Shown: piece after piece, positions 46,176 to 54,991 of the stretch
Layout of the letters: the number at the start of each line of letters is the position of its first letter
How positions within the stretch are numbered: the stretch's first letter is position 1
Notes under the pieces: generated by a model
The model's input: only the letters and a program-made list of their open reading frames with translations
What the model was told of the DNA's origin: nothing
The model's database searches: none
Assembly: GCA_910577225.1 (NCBI GenBank)
Contig: CAJTMV010000010.1
Coordinates: forward strand, 40,114-104,113
Reading direction: 5' to 3'
DNA: 64,000 nt
Origin: an uncultured Eubacterium sp.
GTDB taxonomy: Bacteria; Bacillota; Clostridia; Lachnospirales; Lachnospiraceae
Program-made: the position numbers and the translations under genes

Positions 46176-46556
46176 TTACGCTCCGTTCATAATCTCAGCC
46201 ACAGATTTCATAATCCGCACGTACATGGAATAACTATCTGGTTCCTTTCCTGTTCCGTTTCTTTCGCCAGAATGTTTCTTTGCTTTTTCCCCTGCCCCTT
46301 CCGGGGCATTCCAAAGGTTCAAAACCGCATCCGACGGATTCGCAACGCCCCAGAGCAGTTCGTCTGCTCCCGCATCCAGCGCTTCGCAAATATTCACAAA
46401 TGTTTCAAGGCTCATAATTCTTGTACCGCGTTCAATATGTCCAAGGAACGACATGCTGATGCCGCACCTTCTGGCCAGCTCGTCCTGCGACCATCCTCTT
46501 GATTTCCTCACCTGACGGATTCTGATACCCATTTTACCGTAATCCAGTTCCTTCAT
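46176..46556 (-). CDS. XRE-family regulator leading glycan block 1
   Basis: A 126-aa protein with an N-terminal helix-turn-helix (MGIRIRQVRKSRGWSQDELA, SMSFLGHIERGTR, LETFVNICEALD) and a variable C-terminal tail. It is the first gene of the roughly 17-gene minus-strand block; GGAGGAAAAGA precedes it. A perfect inverted repeat about 70 bases upstream (46624-46652) is a candidate binding site. It probably sets the level of the whole block. Confidence 0.85.
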   Translation of the reverse strand: MKELDYGKMGIRIRQVRKSRGWSQDELARRCGISMSFLGHIERGTRIMSLETFVNICEALDAGADELLWGVANPSDAVLNLWNAPEGAGEKAKKHSGERNGTGKEPDSYSMYVRIMKSVAEIMNGA

Positions 46557-46623
46557 TCTTTTCCTCCATTCTGCAGGCGCCTGCCTGTATCTGCGAAAAG
46601 CCGAATCAGATTCTGATTTTCAT

Positions 46624-46652
46624 GCATAACATTTTCTTATAGATTGTTATGC
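46624..46652. promoter_or_regulatory. Inverted repeat operator candidate before the XRE gene
   Basis: GCATAACA (46624-46631) and TGTTATGC (46645-46652) are perfect complements, with centres 21 bases apart (two helix turns), and surround a weak TATAAG -10 on the minus strand. Good form for a dimeric HTH regulator site. The rest of 46557-47269 is AT-rich, with no gene. Confidence 0.45.
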
Positions 46653-47044
46653 CTTTTCGCTCATAATAAATCTCTCAAACCATTGAAAAATAAGGCGTCG
46701 CAAGGATTGAACAAAATTTTATTTATTTTATGAAACGTACGCCTGCAGCAATCGGTATTTTTTGCTCATCCAGACAAAGTCTTTCAATATCCGTATTTTA
46801 TTGTCTTTTTTTACAAAAATTGGAATGAAATATGGAAAGTAAATAGTAATTACTGCCAATTTTTTTATTAGAGTTGCAAAATAAGAAAAGATGTTGTAGA
46901 ATTCTCATAAATAACATTTTATAAGAAAAAGTTGTCTTTTAGAAGTATCTATCCCTTTTTCCTGTCTCTGTCCAAATAAACAATTCGGATCATACATCAT
47001 TTTAAAACTTCAGATAATAAAAATACCGCGTCTGCAAACTAATC

Positions 47045-47150
47045 TTTCATTTTCATAACACCGTGTGCTGAAACAGCTTTCATTTTCATAACACCGTGTG
47101 CTGAAACAGCTTTCATTTTCATAACGCCATGTACTGAAACAGATTTCATT
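47045..47150. repeat. Three 33-bp tandem repeats upstream of flagellin 2
   Basis: Units at 47045-47077, 47078-47110 and 47111-47143, plus a partial fourth. The first two are identical (TTTCATTTTCATAACACCGT... ending AAACAGC); the third has a few changes. They end about 30 bases before the -35. Flagellin 1 has no such array. Confidence 0.85.
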
Positions 47151-47177
47151 CTCCTGACTGATTTTCACTTTCAATCA

Positions 47178-47206
47178 TTTACAAAATACATTTTTTCATG
47201 TATAAT
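47178..47206 (+). promoter_or_regulatory. Flagellin 2 promoter (sigma-A-like)
   Basis: TTTACA (47178-47183), 17-base spacer, TATAAT (47201-47206), with the surrounding TCATTTACAAAATACATTTT block identical to that before flagellin 1. The transcript would start near 47213, so the longer open frame from 47198 is not used. Confidence 0.7.
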
Positions 47207-47269
47207 CCAATTACCAAACTTCATAAAGTAATTAATCATAAAACCATTGATGAGAGGAGACAAACGACC

Positions 47270-50200
47270 ATGCAGATTTTACATAATACATCTGCTGCTA
47301 TGGCCGCTGTGCAGCAAGGCATCAATTCCAGTAACTATCAAAAAAATGCCAAAAAGCTCGGAAGCGGCTATCGCATCAACTCTGCTGCAGATGATGCGGC
47401 ACAGTTAAGCATTTCGGAAAAAATGCGTTCACAGATCCGCGGATTAAATCGGGCTGTGTATAACGCAGAGGAAGGAGCAAACCTCATCCAGGTCGCTGAC
47501 GGGGCCATGAATGAAATCCACAGTATGCTTCACCGCATGCGGGAGCTGACCGTTCAGTCGCTCAACGACACCAATACCCCGCAGGACCGGGCCGCCATGG
47601 CTTTGGAATTTAATAAACTCCAGTCAGAGATCGACCGGATCGATACAAACACTTATTACAATACTCTGCCTGTATTTCAGGAACATGAGGCTTCCTATTA
47701 TCAGATCGCCGGGTATCGCAGCTGGGCTTCTGACCAAAAACATTCTATTATTGCACCAGACAACAGCCTGAACATCCACCTGCCTGCCGGTGAATACTCG
47801 CCAGACAGTTATACTATTCAGATTCCGGAGGGTATTTATACGACACAGGAGCTCGTGGACGAGATCGACGATGCGTTTGCCGCCATGCAGCCTTCCAATC
47901 CCGGTTTTGTACTGGAGTATACGCAGGACGGTCGCTGCAACCTGAATTTTGAAGGTCAAAACGGACAGCCTGCCAAAATTGATTCGGTAGACGGAAGTCT
48001 TGCCTATCTCATTTACGACTGCTACAGCGGACTTTCTTCTACAAGCCTTCTTGGAACGACTGTATTTGAGGGAAACTGGCCGCTAAAAATTACAACGGGA
48101 CAAAATGATCAGCTGGAATTTACGATCGAGCCGCTTGGATCTCCTGCCGGCAATCCGATCGAGGTGACAATTGAAATCCCTCAGGGAGAATATACCCGTT
48201 CCGAAGTGATCGATCTGATCAATAAGAAGCTGGAAGAAAATCCGGACGTAAACTATCCGGAAATCAAAGCAACCGAATACGGCAGCAACTGCATTCAGAT
48301 TACCGGCGGTTATGACAACAGCATTACCAGACTAAAAGGCAATATGTTCAAGCTGGAGCTTGGAACCGAACATGTCTATTCGTCTGTCTTTTATGATAAC
48401 ATCCGATACGGCACCTCCACCGGAACACATGCTGTGATTTCGGGAAAATCGTATTATCATGAAGACTATACGAACCCGATTCAAATCAAAGAACATGTAA
48501 ATAACGAGCTGAAACTAAAGGTGAACGGAATAGATATGACTTTCATCATACCTAAAGGCGACTATATTATTGACGATATTACAAACGACAGCAAGGATAA
48601 TATCACATATGTGCTGCAGCAGTTATTTGATCAGGCAGGTGCAGATCTTACGGTTTCTGCGCAAGATACACCGTATGACGAACTGAACCACACATACGTT
48701 TCCTATAAATATTTATCCATAACAAGTAAAACAGCCGGAGCAAATAATTCGCTTACATTTGACACCGATGATAACAACATTTACGGTAAAACGTTTGCCT
48801 CTCTGTTTACAACGACAAACTATGCATACACTGACGACCCGTATTATTATTCTGGAAGTACTGATATAAAAGTAACCGGAAACGCCGATTTATCCGGAAC
48901 GATTACCATACCAAACGGAGCCAATACCTTATCCATCTCCGTAAGCAATAACCCGGCATTTTCCATAACCATTCCTCCGCGCACTTACAAATCTCTGAAT
49001 GACCTTGTTTCAGAGCTGAATAAACAGCTTCCATCCAGTCAGCAAAATCTGATTGCATTCGATACATCAGGCAGCCGTCTCGTAATCAAGGCGCTGACTG
49101 CCGATGTTACTGACATCGGTTTGAGCAGTACCGGCGCCTATAAACAACTTTTTACCGGCATAAGACATTACCCAAATGAAATCGAGGTAAGTGCAACCGG
49201 AAAAGAACATTATCCTCAGGGTTCGACAGCGCCAGATATTAACGACATGGCATCCATTACACTTGATAAGGCAATTCCGCAGAGCAGTACCACGATAGGT
49301 CCTGGAAACAACGTCATCACCTTTTTTCTAAATGGCTCGCGAATTTCTGTCACAATGGCTGACGGCACCTATTCCAGACAGGGACTGATCGATGAATTAA
49401 ACAGAAATTTTGACGCCAAAGGATATAAGGTCCAGGCATCTTTAACCGGAAACAGCCTGACACTCACTACCACTTTATCCGGTTTCAACCAGGATTTATC
49501 ACTGGAGGTAGATACCTGCCACTATGGAACTGCATGGCCTGCGTTTGTTGGAACATATCCTTATACGGTTGGGCCTTCCATACCAAGTTTTAGCAGATTA
49601 GAAGGTACCAGTCATACTCTGCCAATTACACTGGATTCGACCAATAATGAATTTTACTTTCAACTATCCAGTAATAAAAATTCGCCGCCGACCAAAGTAA
49701 CACTGTCTCCAAAAACATACAATAGTCTGCAAGAACTTGCCAGCGATCTGCAGGTTGTTATTGATTCCGCCATCGGCACTGACAAAATCAAAATCACCTA
49801 TGGTAGCGATTGCCTATATATGAGAGCCATCGGACGGGATGGAAACTTTGACGATCCCGCTTCGATTCCAAACAACACTTTCTACGACGCTGTATTTGCA
49901 AATCCAGTTTCCGGAACCCATATAGACGATCCGGACGATAATCAGTCAGCTATTTCGGGACAGTATTTTAATCAGGGAGACCATGATTATGACAAGGCGT
50001 TTATTATCGGCCGTTGTGACATTGCCAACAATACGACTGAAATCGTAAGCGGCATGAACGATACGTTCATTCTGGACTTTACGCATAAAAACAACGACAG
50101 TCCGCCGGATCCTTCCAAAGACTTTACGATACCATTAGAAGTAACGATACCAGCCGGTATCTATACTGGTACCGAGATTGCAGATCTGCTGACTCCGGCT

Positions 50201-51163
50201 TTGAATCAGCAGCTTAAGAACAACAACCTGGACGGATTTACGTTAAAAGCTACCGTAGGCGGCTATCATACCGGTGTCACCGGAGCTATCGACGACTTTG
50301 CACTGCAGATCACGCTTACGGAGACACCTTCATCCAGCTCCGCTTCAGGCACAATAGAATCCGACCCCGGAACATATATTCTGGATGGCGTTCACGGCAA
50401 CGCTGCCAGCTCCATCTTTTATAAGACAAGCGGTAAACCAGAGCCTTCCTATATTACCGGTTCGCATGATATCAGCGGCGGCGTAACGTTTCCTCCTGGC
50501 AAAAATACACTCACGCTAAAAACAGACGGCATCGAACACAGCTACACGTTTCCGGACGAATCCTACCCTGCCGATAAGATTGTAGAATTTTTAAATGACA
50601 AATTCGACAATGGCGATGACAACGGGAATCCCGCACCACTGAGAGCTTCTCTGGTCAACGGGCGGCTGCAAATTAAGCACAAAGTCATCGGCAGCCATAT
50701 CATTTCCGAAGTCAACGGCAGCGCCAAGGGTATTTTATTCTATATGGAAAGCGGTCGGACAGATCTTGACGCCTTTATGCTGCAGGTTGGCGCTTTGGGC
50801 CATCAGGGACTGGAGCTCCCACGCCTGCGTGTCGGCACTGCCGCACTGAAAATAAATTCAGTTACCATATCCAAACCAAAATATGCCGAAAAAGCGCTGA
50901 AACATCTTGATCAGGCAGTGAATCTTCTCAGCGAACGGCGCACCACTTACGGCGTATTGCAAAACCGCATCGATTATCTGAATTCAAACAACCGCAGCGC
51001 CTCGATCAACACACAGGCAAGCGAATCCAGAATGCGCGACGCTGACATGGCCGCAGAAATGATGGATTACGCGAAGCATAAGCTGTTAGCAGATGCGTCC
51101 AGCTCGATGCTCGCACAGGCTAATCAGCTTCCAAACCGGCTCATCAATCTTCTTACACAATAA
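47270..51163 (+). CDS. Giant flagellin 2
   Basis: A 1297-aa paralogue of flagellin 1 with the same plan: N-terminal D0/D1 helices (MQILHNTSAAMAAVQQGINS to about residue 165), about eight beta modules ending ITIPxGxYTxxxLxxxLN, and C-terminal helices ending NQLPNRLINLLTQ. Terminal regions are nearly identical to flagellin 1; the middle differs more, most strongly near residues 420-480. The start at 47270 has GAGAGGAGA before it and matches flagellin 1. It lies between the two glycan blocks. Confidence 0.93.
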   Translation: MQILHNTSAAMAAVQQGINSSNYQKNAKKLGSGYRINSAADDAAQLSISEKMRSQIRGLNRAVYNAEEGANLIQVADGAMNEIHSMLHRMRELTVQSLNDTNTPQDRAAMALEFNKLQSEIDRIDTNTYYNTLPVFQEHEASYYQIAGYRSWASDQKHSIIAPDNSLNIHLPAGEYSPDSYTIQIPEGIYTTQELVDEIDDAFAAMQPSNPGFVLEYTQDGRCNLNFEGQNGQPAKIDSVDGSLAYLIYDCYSGLSSTSLLGTTVFEGNWPLKITTGQNDQLEFTIEPLGSPAGNPIEVTIEIPQGEYTRSEVIDLINKKLEENPDVNYPEIKATEYGSNCIQITGGYDNSITRLKGNMFKLELGTEHVYSSVFYDNIRYGTSTGTHAVISGKSYYHEDYTNPIQIKEHVNNELKLKVNGIDMTFIIPKGDYIIDDITNDSKDNITYVLQQLFDQAGADLTVSAQDTPYDELNHTYVSYKYLSITSKTAGANNSLTFDTDDNNIYGKTFASLFTTTNYAYTDDPYYYSGSTDIKVTGNADLSGTITIPNGANTLSISVSNNPAFSITIPPRTYKSLNDLVSELNKQLPSSQQNLIAFDTSGSRLVIKALTADVTDIGLSSTGAYKQLFTGIRHYPNEIEVSATGKEHYPQGSTAPDINDMASITLDKAIPQSSTTIGPGNNVITFFLNGSRISVTMADGTYSRQGLIDELNRNFDAKGYKVQASLTGNSLTLTTTLSGFNQDLSLEVDTCHYGTAWPAFVGTYPYTVGPSIPSFSRLEGTSHTLPITLDSTNNEFYFQLSSNKNSPPTKVTLSPKTYNSLQELASDLQVVIDSAIGTDKIKITYGSDCLYMRAIGRDGNFDDPASIPNNTFYDAVFANPVSGTHIDDPDDNQSAISGQYFNQGDHDYDKAFIIGRCDIANNTTEIVSGMNDTFILDFTHKNNDSPPDPSKDFTIPLEVTIPAGIYTGTEIADLLTPALNQQLKNNNLDGFTLKATVGGYHTGVTGAIDDFALQITLTETPSSSSASGTIESDPGTYILDGVHGNAASSIFYKTSGKPEPSYITGSHDISGGVTFPPGKNTLTLKTDGIEHSYTFPDESYPADKIVEFLNDKFDNGDDNGNPAPLRASLVNGRLQIKHKVIGSHIISEVNGSAKGILFYMESGRTDLDAFMLQVGALGHQGLELPRLRVGTAALKINSVTISKPKYAEKALKHLDQAVNLLSERRTTYGVLQNRIDYLNSNNRSASINTQASESRMRDADMAAEMMDYAKHKLLADASSSMLAQANQLPNRLINLLTQ

Positions 51164-51172
51164 TATAACCGC

Positions 51173-51213
51173 AGCGGGTGTGATTCCTGTTTCTGCAGGC
51201 TCTCACACCCGTT
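51173..51213 (+). terminator. Possible flagellin 2 terminator
   Basis: CGGGTGTGA (51175-51183) pairs with TCACACCCG (51203-51211) just after the stop codon. No clear T run follows, so efficiency is doubtful. Confidence 0.35.
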
Positions 51214-51245
51214 GGAATAACTCCAGAATCTGCTGCATTTTCAGT

Positions 51246-51286
51246 AAAAAACAGAGCATATAGATTTTCCATCTCTATATGCTCTG
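51246..51286 (-). terminator. Terminator of the 51316 gene
   Basis: A perfect 12-base stem (51252-51263 with 51275-51286, CAGAGCATATAG) is followed on the minus strand by six T's (complement of 51246-51251). It closes the minus-strand gene ending at 51316 and faces flagellin 2. Confidence 0.85.
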
Positions 51287-51315
51287 GTACTGTCCGCAGG
51301 CGCGGACATTTCTGC

Positions 51316-51714
51316 TTATTCACACAACCGATTTGCATAACGATTCAGCGCTTCACACGGTTCATATTTTGTCCGATAGCCAACGCCATCGATCACAAGG
51401 AACGGAGCATATTCCATAATGCTCGTCTGCGTTCCATCTGCCATGACCAGCGTAAATGTAACGCCCTGTCCGGCATGCTCAGTGTAGGAATGATCCTCCT
51501 GCCAGATAACGACATCCTTTAGTAAATCGACCAATTCCTCAACTTCTGTAATCGCAATCGTTTGATCTGGCGGCGAGAATGAAACCGCAGCAGAGACGAT
51601 CTGAGCTGCCTCCAGATCTTTATACGGTTTCCTGCCGCCGCGGGCAGCAAATACAATCATCAAGATCGCTGCTGACAGGATACACAGCACTGAAAGAATA
51701 GTTCTTTTTCTCAT
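51316..51714 (-). CDS. Small secreted or membrane-anchored protein of unknown function
   Basis: A 132-aa protein with an N-terminal hydrophobic helix after MRKRT (ILSVLCILSAAILMIVFAA), then an outside domain of about 105 residues. The phrases AVSFSPPDQTIAITEVEELV and GVTFTLVMADGTQTSIMEY resemble small exported Lachnospiraceae proteins that sense or bind cell-wall material, but I do not recognise the family. AGAGGTGG precedes the chosen start; the frame is open to 51801. It is followed by a strong terminator. Confidence 0.65.
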   Translation of the reverse strand: MRKRTILSVLCILSAAILMIVFAARGGRKPYKDLEAAQIVSAAVSFSPPDQTIAITEVEELVDLLKDVVIWQEDHSYTEHAGQGVTFTLVMADGTQTSIMEYAPFLVIDGVGYRTKYEPCEALNRYANRLCE

Positions 51715-51805
51715 AATCCACCTCTTTTGAAAACAAACGACAAGTTCTTCTATTGGTTTTTTCCTATTTTCCTTCTGGACGCCGATATCTGATCCTGACA
51801 CGTTC

Positions 51806-51988
51806 TTATTTATTTACGAGAGGGGTAATCACAGGTTTTCCTTCCCCGTCTAACAGCGGTGTCATTCCTCCGGCATAACCGCCTGCATGAAACACATAAT
51901 TCACACCCGTTTCTTTATCCAGCCAGATTTCCATAATATTCATAGTTCCCTGTGAGTAAAGTTTCAAAAATCTTTCATTCTTAGCCAT
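51806..51988 (-). CDS. DUF6440 family protein
   Basis: A 60-aa soluble protein with WLDKETGVNYVFHAGGYAGG and TPLLDGEGKPVIT, the conserved core of DUF6440 small proteins as I recall it. Function is unknown. GGAGG with good spacing precedes the ATG at 51988; an earlier start at 52003 would overlap that site. Confidence 0.72.
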   Translation of the reverse strand: MAKNERFLKLYSQGTMNIMEIWLDKETGVNYVFHAGGYAGGMTPLLDGEGKPVITPLVNK

Positions 51989-52108
51989 CTTACTTACCTC
52001 CATATATACTAATTTGTCAACTTTATTATACTTTGAGATGACAAAATTTTCAAGTAATATCTTTCAAACGATATCTGACTCTTTTTCACTCCTGAATCAT
52101 GTTCTCGC

Positions 52109-52133
52109 GAAACGCGCAGAAGCGCGTGTTTCT
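52109..52133 (-). terminator. Hairpin after the GNAT gene
   Basis: GAAACACGCGC and GCGCGTTTC (minus strand) form a GC-rich stem with one bulge and a short loop, about 20 bases after the stop at 52152. No T run follows. It is a possible 3' end or processing site for block 2. Confidence 0.35.
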
Positions 52134-52151
52134 GACCAGTAAAAGTAATGG

Positions 52152-52595
52152 TTACTCCGCCACTTTTTTACACATCGTCAGCCATTCCCCTTCTCGTTTC
52201 GTCATATGACATCCATGCCGCTCATAAAACCGGATGCCTGCCGCATTTTTATCATACACCTTCAGTGCGATACAGGGAATCCCTCTTACAAGCGCCTCCT
52301 CCTGCGTCCGCTTCCAGAGCAGGCTGCCTGTTCCCCTGCCCTGCCGCGCCTTCTTTACCGCAATGGAGCTGATAAACGCACAGTCCTTCTGATTCATATA
52401 TACCGCACAGTGTCCGGTCATAACGCCGTTTTCATATGCAAATATCCAGACTGCATGTTCCGCGAGCCTGGACGCATAAGCCGGCAGATCTGTCCGCTGT
52501 GAAAGGCGCGGAACAAATTCTGCGTCAAACTCCTGTAACAGCGTAAGAATCTGTTCCTCTCTGACCGGCGGATACTTCGTCACAATTTCCATCAC
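52152..52595 (-). CDS. GNAT-family N-acetyltransferase
   Basis: A 147-aa acetyltransferase with the acetyl-CoA loop VKKARQGRGTGSLLWKRTQ, a strand CAFISSIAV before it, and the C-terminal GIRFYERHGCHMTKREG. At the end of glycan block 2 it could acetylate the 4-amino sugar made by the aminotransferase at 55977; a general role is equally possible. It lies 10 bases after the WbqC gene. Confidence 0.82.
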   Translation of the reverse strand: MMEIVTKYPPVREEQILTLLQEFDAEFVPRLSQRTDLPAYASRLAEHAVWIFAYENGVMTGHCAVYMNQKDCAFISSIAVKKARQGRGTGSLLWKRTQEEALVRGIPCIALKVYDKNAAGIRFYERHGCHMTKREGEWLTMCKKVAE

Positions 52596-52604
52596 TGTAC
52601 ACTC

Positions 52605-53300
52605 CTAACTGAGCCGGTAACAGGAAAGCAGTTCGATCACTTCTTCCTTTGGCACAAACATCAGCACGTCCAGAATCGAAAGGGAGCTTACAAACGGGTC
52701 TGCAAACTGCCGGTAGGTAATATTTTCCATCTCCAGAAAATACAATCCGATGCCCGCGTCCAAAAACTCCTGTTTGTCATACAGCGCTGTTCCACCGATC
52801 GGATTGATATACGTATCGGCCTCCAGTTTCCGGCAGATAGCGAGCACTTTATCTTTTCCACGCACTTCATGCCCGATACCCAGCTCTGAAGAAACAATCA
52901 CCTTTGTATCGATCTCCAGATATTGCGCGATCTTTTTTACCGAATAATAAATAAATCGGAACAGATTTTCTTCCGCGTAGTCGACACACGCGCAAAATAA
53001 CGGAAAGATCGCTGCAAAACAGGGCGCTTTTGCATAAGCAGCCTGAATCTGACTTTTGAGTTTTCTGCGGTCAAAATCCGCCGCCACCTTTCGTTCGCAT
53101 ACGTCCAGATAATCCGAATCTTTAGCCACCGGTATTGTAAAATATTTGTCCCGGCCATTGCAAAGGTAACGGTTTCTGTTCATCCATCCCTTTTTGGTAT
53201 ATTGAATATTATCGTATATGACAAATACATCTGCCGCATGCAGCAGCTGAAAATAACCTGTATACGGCCAGAAATATGGCTGCATAATAGCAAGTTTCAC
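52605..53300 (-). CDS. WbqC-family protein
   Basis: A 231-aa protein with the WbqC signature at both ends: LAIMQPYFWPYTGYFQLLHA near the start, YDNIQYTKKGWMNRNRYLC, then YINPIGGTALYD and a SILDVLMFVP end. WbqC-like proteins occur in O-antigen and amino-sugar clusters and are thought to help modify amino sugars; the reaction is not firmly known to me. It follows the methyltransferase by 20 bases. Confidence 0.88.
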   Translation of the reverse strand: MKLAIMQPYFWPYTGYFQLLHAADVFVIYDNIQYTKKGWMNRNRYLCNGRDKYFTIPVAKDSDYLDVCERKVAADFDRRKLKSQIQAAYAKAPCFAAIFPLFCACVDYAEENLFRFIYYSVKKIAQYLEIDTKVIVSSELGIGHEVRGKDKVLAICRKLEADTYINPIGGTALYDKQEFLDAGIGLYFLEMENITYRQFADPFVSSLSILDVLMFVPKEEVIELLSCYRLS

Positions 53301-53320
53301 GCGTTACTCCTTTCTGTGGC

Positions 53321-54058
53321 TTACTTTGTACATACACAGTAAATGCTGGAACATAATTCCGGATACTGCTGCCCAAGCGCATAGCATCCGTCCAGATATT
53401 CTTTTGAAATAATATCTGTCTCAAGCAGCCTGTCCCACTGAAAGTTGGCCAGCGCCTTAAAAAAGATACCGGATTTGTGAACGACCGTTAATCCTGCCTT
53501 TCGTATATCCGTTTCCAGCGTATCCAGACTGTATGTAACCTGATGTCCATGTTCACGTTCTGCTTCTGTTACGGCCGCGTTCGAAGCGATCAGTCCCATC
53601 TTTACCGCAATCTGTCTGGAAGGCGCGTTTGCATTCGGGCATGCAACGAGCAATACTCCATGCTCCGCCAGCCATTCTTCCCGTATTTTTTTCAACAGAC
53701 CGACTCTGTCGTCGATATGCTCCAGCACATGTGTCAGAAAGACCGTATCATAAGTACCAGAAAGACATGCATCCTCAAAGCGGGATTGCACAAATGAAAT
53801 ATGCGAAAACGCGCGCAGTCTCTGTCTGGCGGCGTGAATGGCCTCTCCAGACGCTTCCACACACGTTACGGTATCAAACAGATTTGCTATCCGCGCAGTA
53901 AACGCGCCCTGAAAACACCCCAGCTCCAATGCGTTTCCTTTTTTCAGAAACGGAGTAAACGCCTGCACCATATAAGGATGCATCACATCCAGATCAAAAT
54001 GATAGGCATACTTTCTTTCCTGATTATCTTTACATTCGATATTATAATCTCTTCTCAT
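53321..54058 (-). CDS. SAM-dependent methyltransferase (class I)
   Basis: A 245-aa enzyme with SAM-binding NALELGCFQGAFTARIA near residue 40, VTCVEASGEAI, FLTHVLEHIDD and LLVACPNANAPSRQ, as in Methyltransf_23/UbiE-like proteins. Such enzymes methylate a sugar or acyl group in surface glycans. It abuts the next gene (one base between stop and start). Confidence 0.85.
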   Translation of the reverse strand: MRRDYNIECKDNQERKYAYHFDLDVMHPYMVQAFTPFLKKGNALELGCFQGAFTARIANLFDTVTCVEASGEAIHAARQRLRAFSHISFVQSRFEDACLSGTYDTVFLTHVLEHIDDRVGLLKKIREEWLAEHGVLLVACPNANAPSRQIAVKMGLIASNAAVTEAEREHGHQVTYSLDTLETDIRKAGLTVVHKSGIFFKALANFQWDRLLETDIISKEYLDGCYALGQQYPELCSSIYCVCTK

Positions 54059-54991
54059 TTACATACTCTCCAATTCCGCCAGCCCAAATCCATATTTTCC
54101 AAAATCATTTCCATTGTATAATAAAAACAGCTTCTGATCCATGGTAAATGCGTTCGGGTAGCACTGCATCTGGCTATCCCAGCCATCGTGCGGCAGGTCA
54201 AAGTTCAGCGTTTCATCGCGGCGTGTCCAGTCCGTAAGGTTCTTAGAGCAGGCATAACCAAGCCGGTAAGACCGGTCTTTATTTTTACGAAAATCATACG
54301 AATGTCTGTAACAGAAAAACATATGATACCGATGATCAAAAGAAACCACGCATGGCAGAGCCTGAGATTCGTCTTCTACAACATCCGGCAGAAGCGATAC
54401 GCCGTCTTTGCGCCACTGCATGCCGTCTTTGGAAACCGCATGCCCGATCTTATAAATACGCTCCGGCTGTGTGCCATCCGGATACCATTTCCACTCTTTT
54501 CCGTATATATACCACATATGAAACTGCTGCCCATACGGTCGGACAAATCCGTCGACGACGAGAAACGGCTCTGTCAGTGAGCTTGTCAGTACCGGCCCTT
54601 CGCCGGCCCGGTAAAAGCTCTCTCCGCCGTCGTCTGACACTGCCAGTCCGATACCCGTATCTACCGAGACTGACACACGTCTGGACCAGCCGCTCGTATA
54701 CGCCCATATTTTTCCGTCCACACGCACCGGACTAAACGGAAAAATGCCATGTTCGTCAAAGCATCCGATCTTTCCGTCCTCCAGAACCTGCTTTTTCGTA
54801 CGCAGAATCGTTTGAAAATCCTTTGAAAAATCCGCAAAGCAGACATAACTGATCAGCTTTTCTCCATCTTTTTTACATGCGGAAAAATATACTCTGACAA
54901 AATCTTCAAAGACGACTGCCTGCGGTGATTTTGCATATTCCATCCCATGTTCCTGCGGTACAAATATCTGTCCGTATTTTTTCCACCTCAC
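54059..54991 (-). CDS. Five-bladed beta-propeller glycosidase-like protein (copy 2)
   Basis: A 310-aa protein of the GH43/GH32/GH130-like propeller fold: VRVYFSACKKDGEKLI, CFDEHGIFPFSPVRV, GLAVSDDGGESF, EPFLVVDGFVRP, HMFFCYRHSYDFR and the end LFLLYNGNDFG. It is a clear paralogue of the preceding gene. A GTG start at 54991 with GGAG upstream overlaps the previous stop (GTGA). There is no signal peptide, so it acts in the cytosol on an internal or precursor sugar. Its role may be trimming or phosphorolysis; catalytic residues are not certain. Confidence 0.72.
   Translation of the reverse strand: MRWKKYGQIFVPQEHGMEYAKSPQAVVFEDFVRVYFSACKKDGEKLISYVCFADFSKDFQTILRTKKQVLEDGKIGCFDEHGIFPFSPVRVDGKIWAYTSGWSRRVSVSVDTGIGLAVSDDGGESFYRAGEGPVLTSSLTEPFLVVDGFVRPYGQQFHMWYIYGKEWKWYPDGTQPERIYKIGHAVSKDGMQWRKDGVSLLPDVVEDESQALPCVVSFDHRYHMFFCYRHSYDFRKNKDRSYRLGYACSKNLTDWTRRDETLNFDLPHDGWDSQMQCYPNAFTMDQKLFLLYNGNDFGKYGFGLAELESM

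Noticed and set aside
47045..47150. Possible CRISPR array (33-bp repeats)
   Set aside because: The copies follow one another directly without spacers and no cas genes are near; they are simple tandem repeats.
47198..47269. 24-residue extension at the start of flagellin 2
   Set aside because: It contains the promoter -10 and is absent from flagellin 1; the ATG at 47270 has the ribosome binding site.
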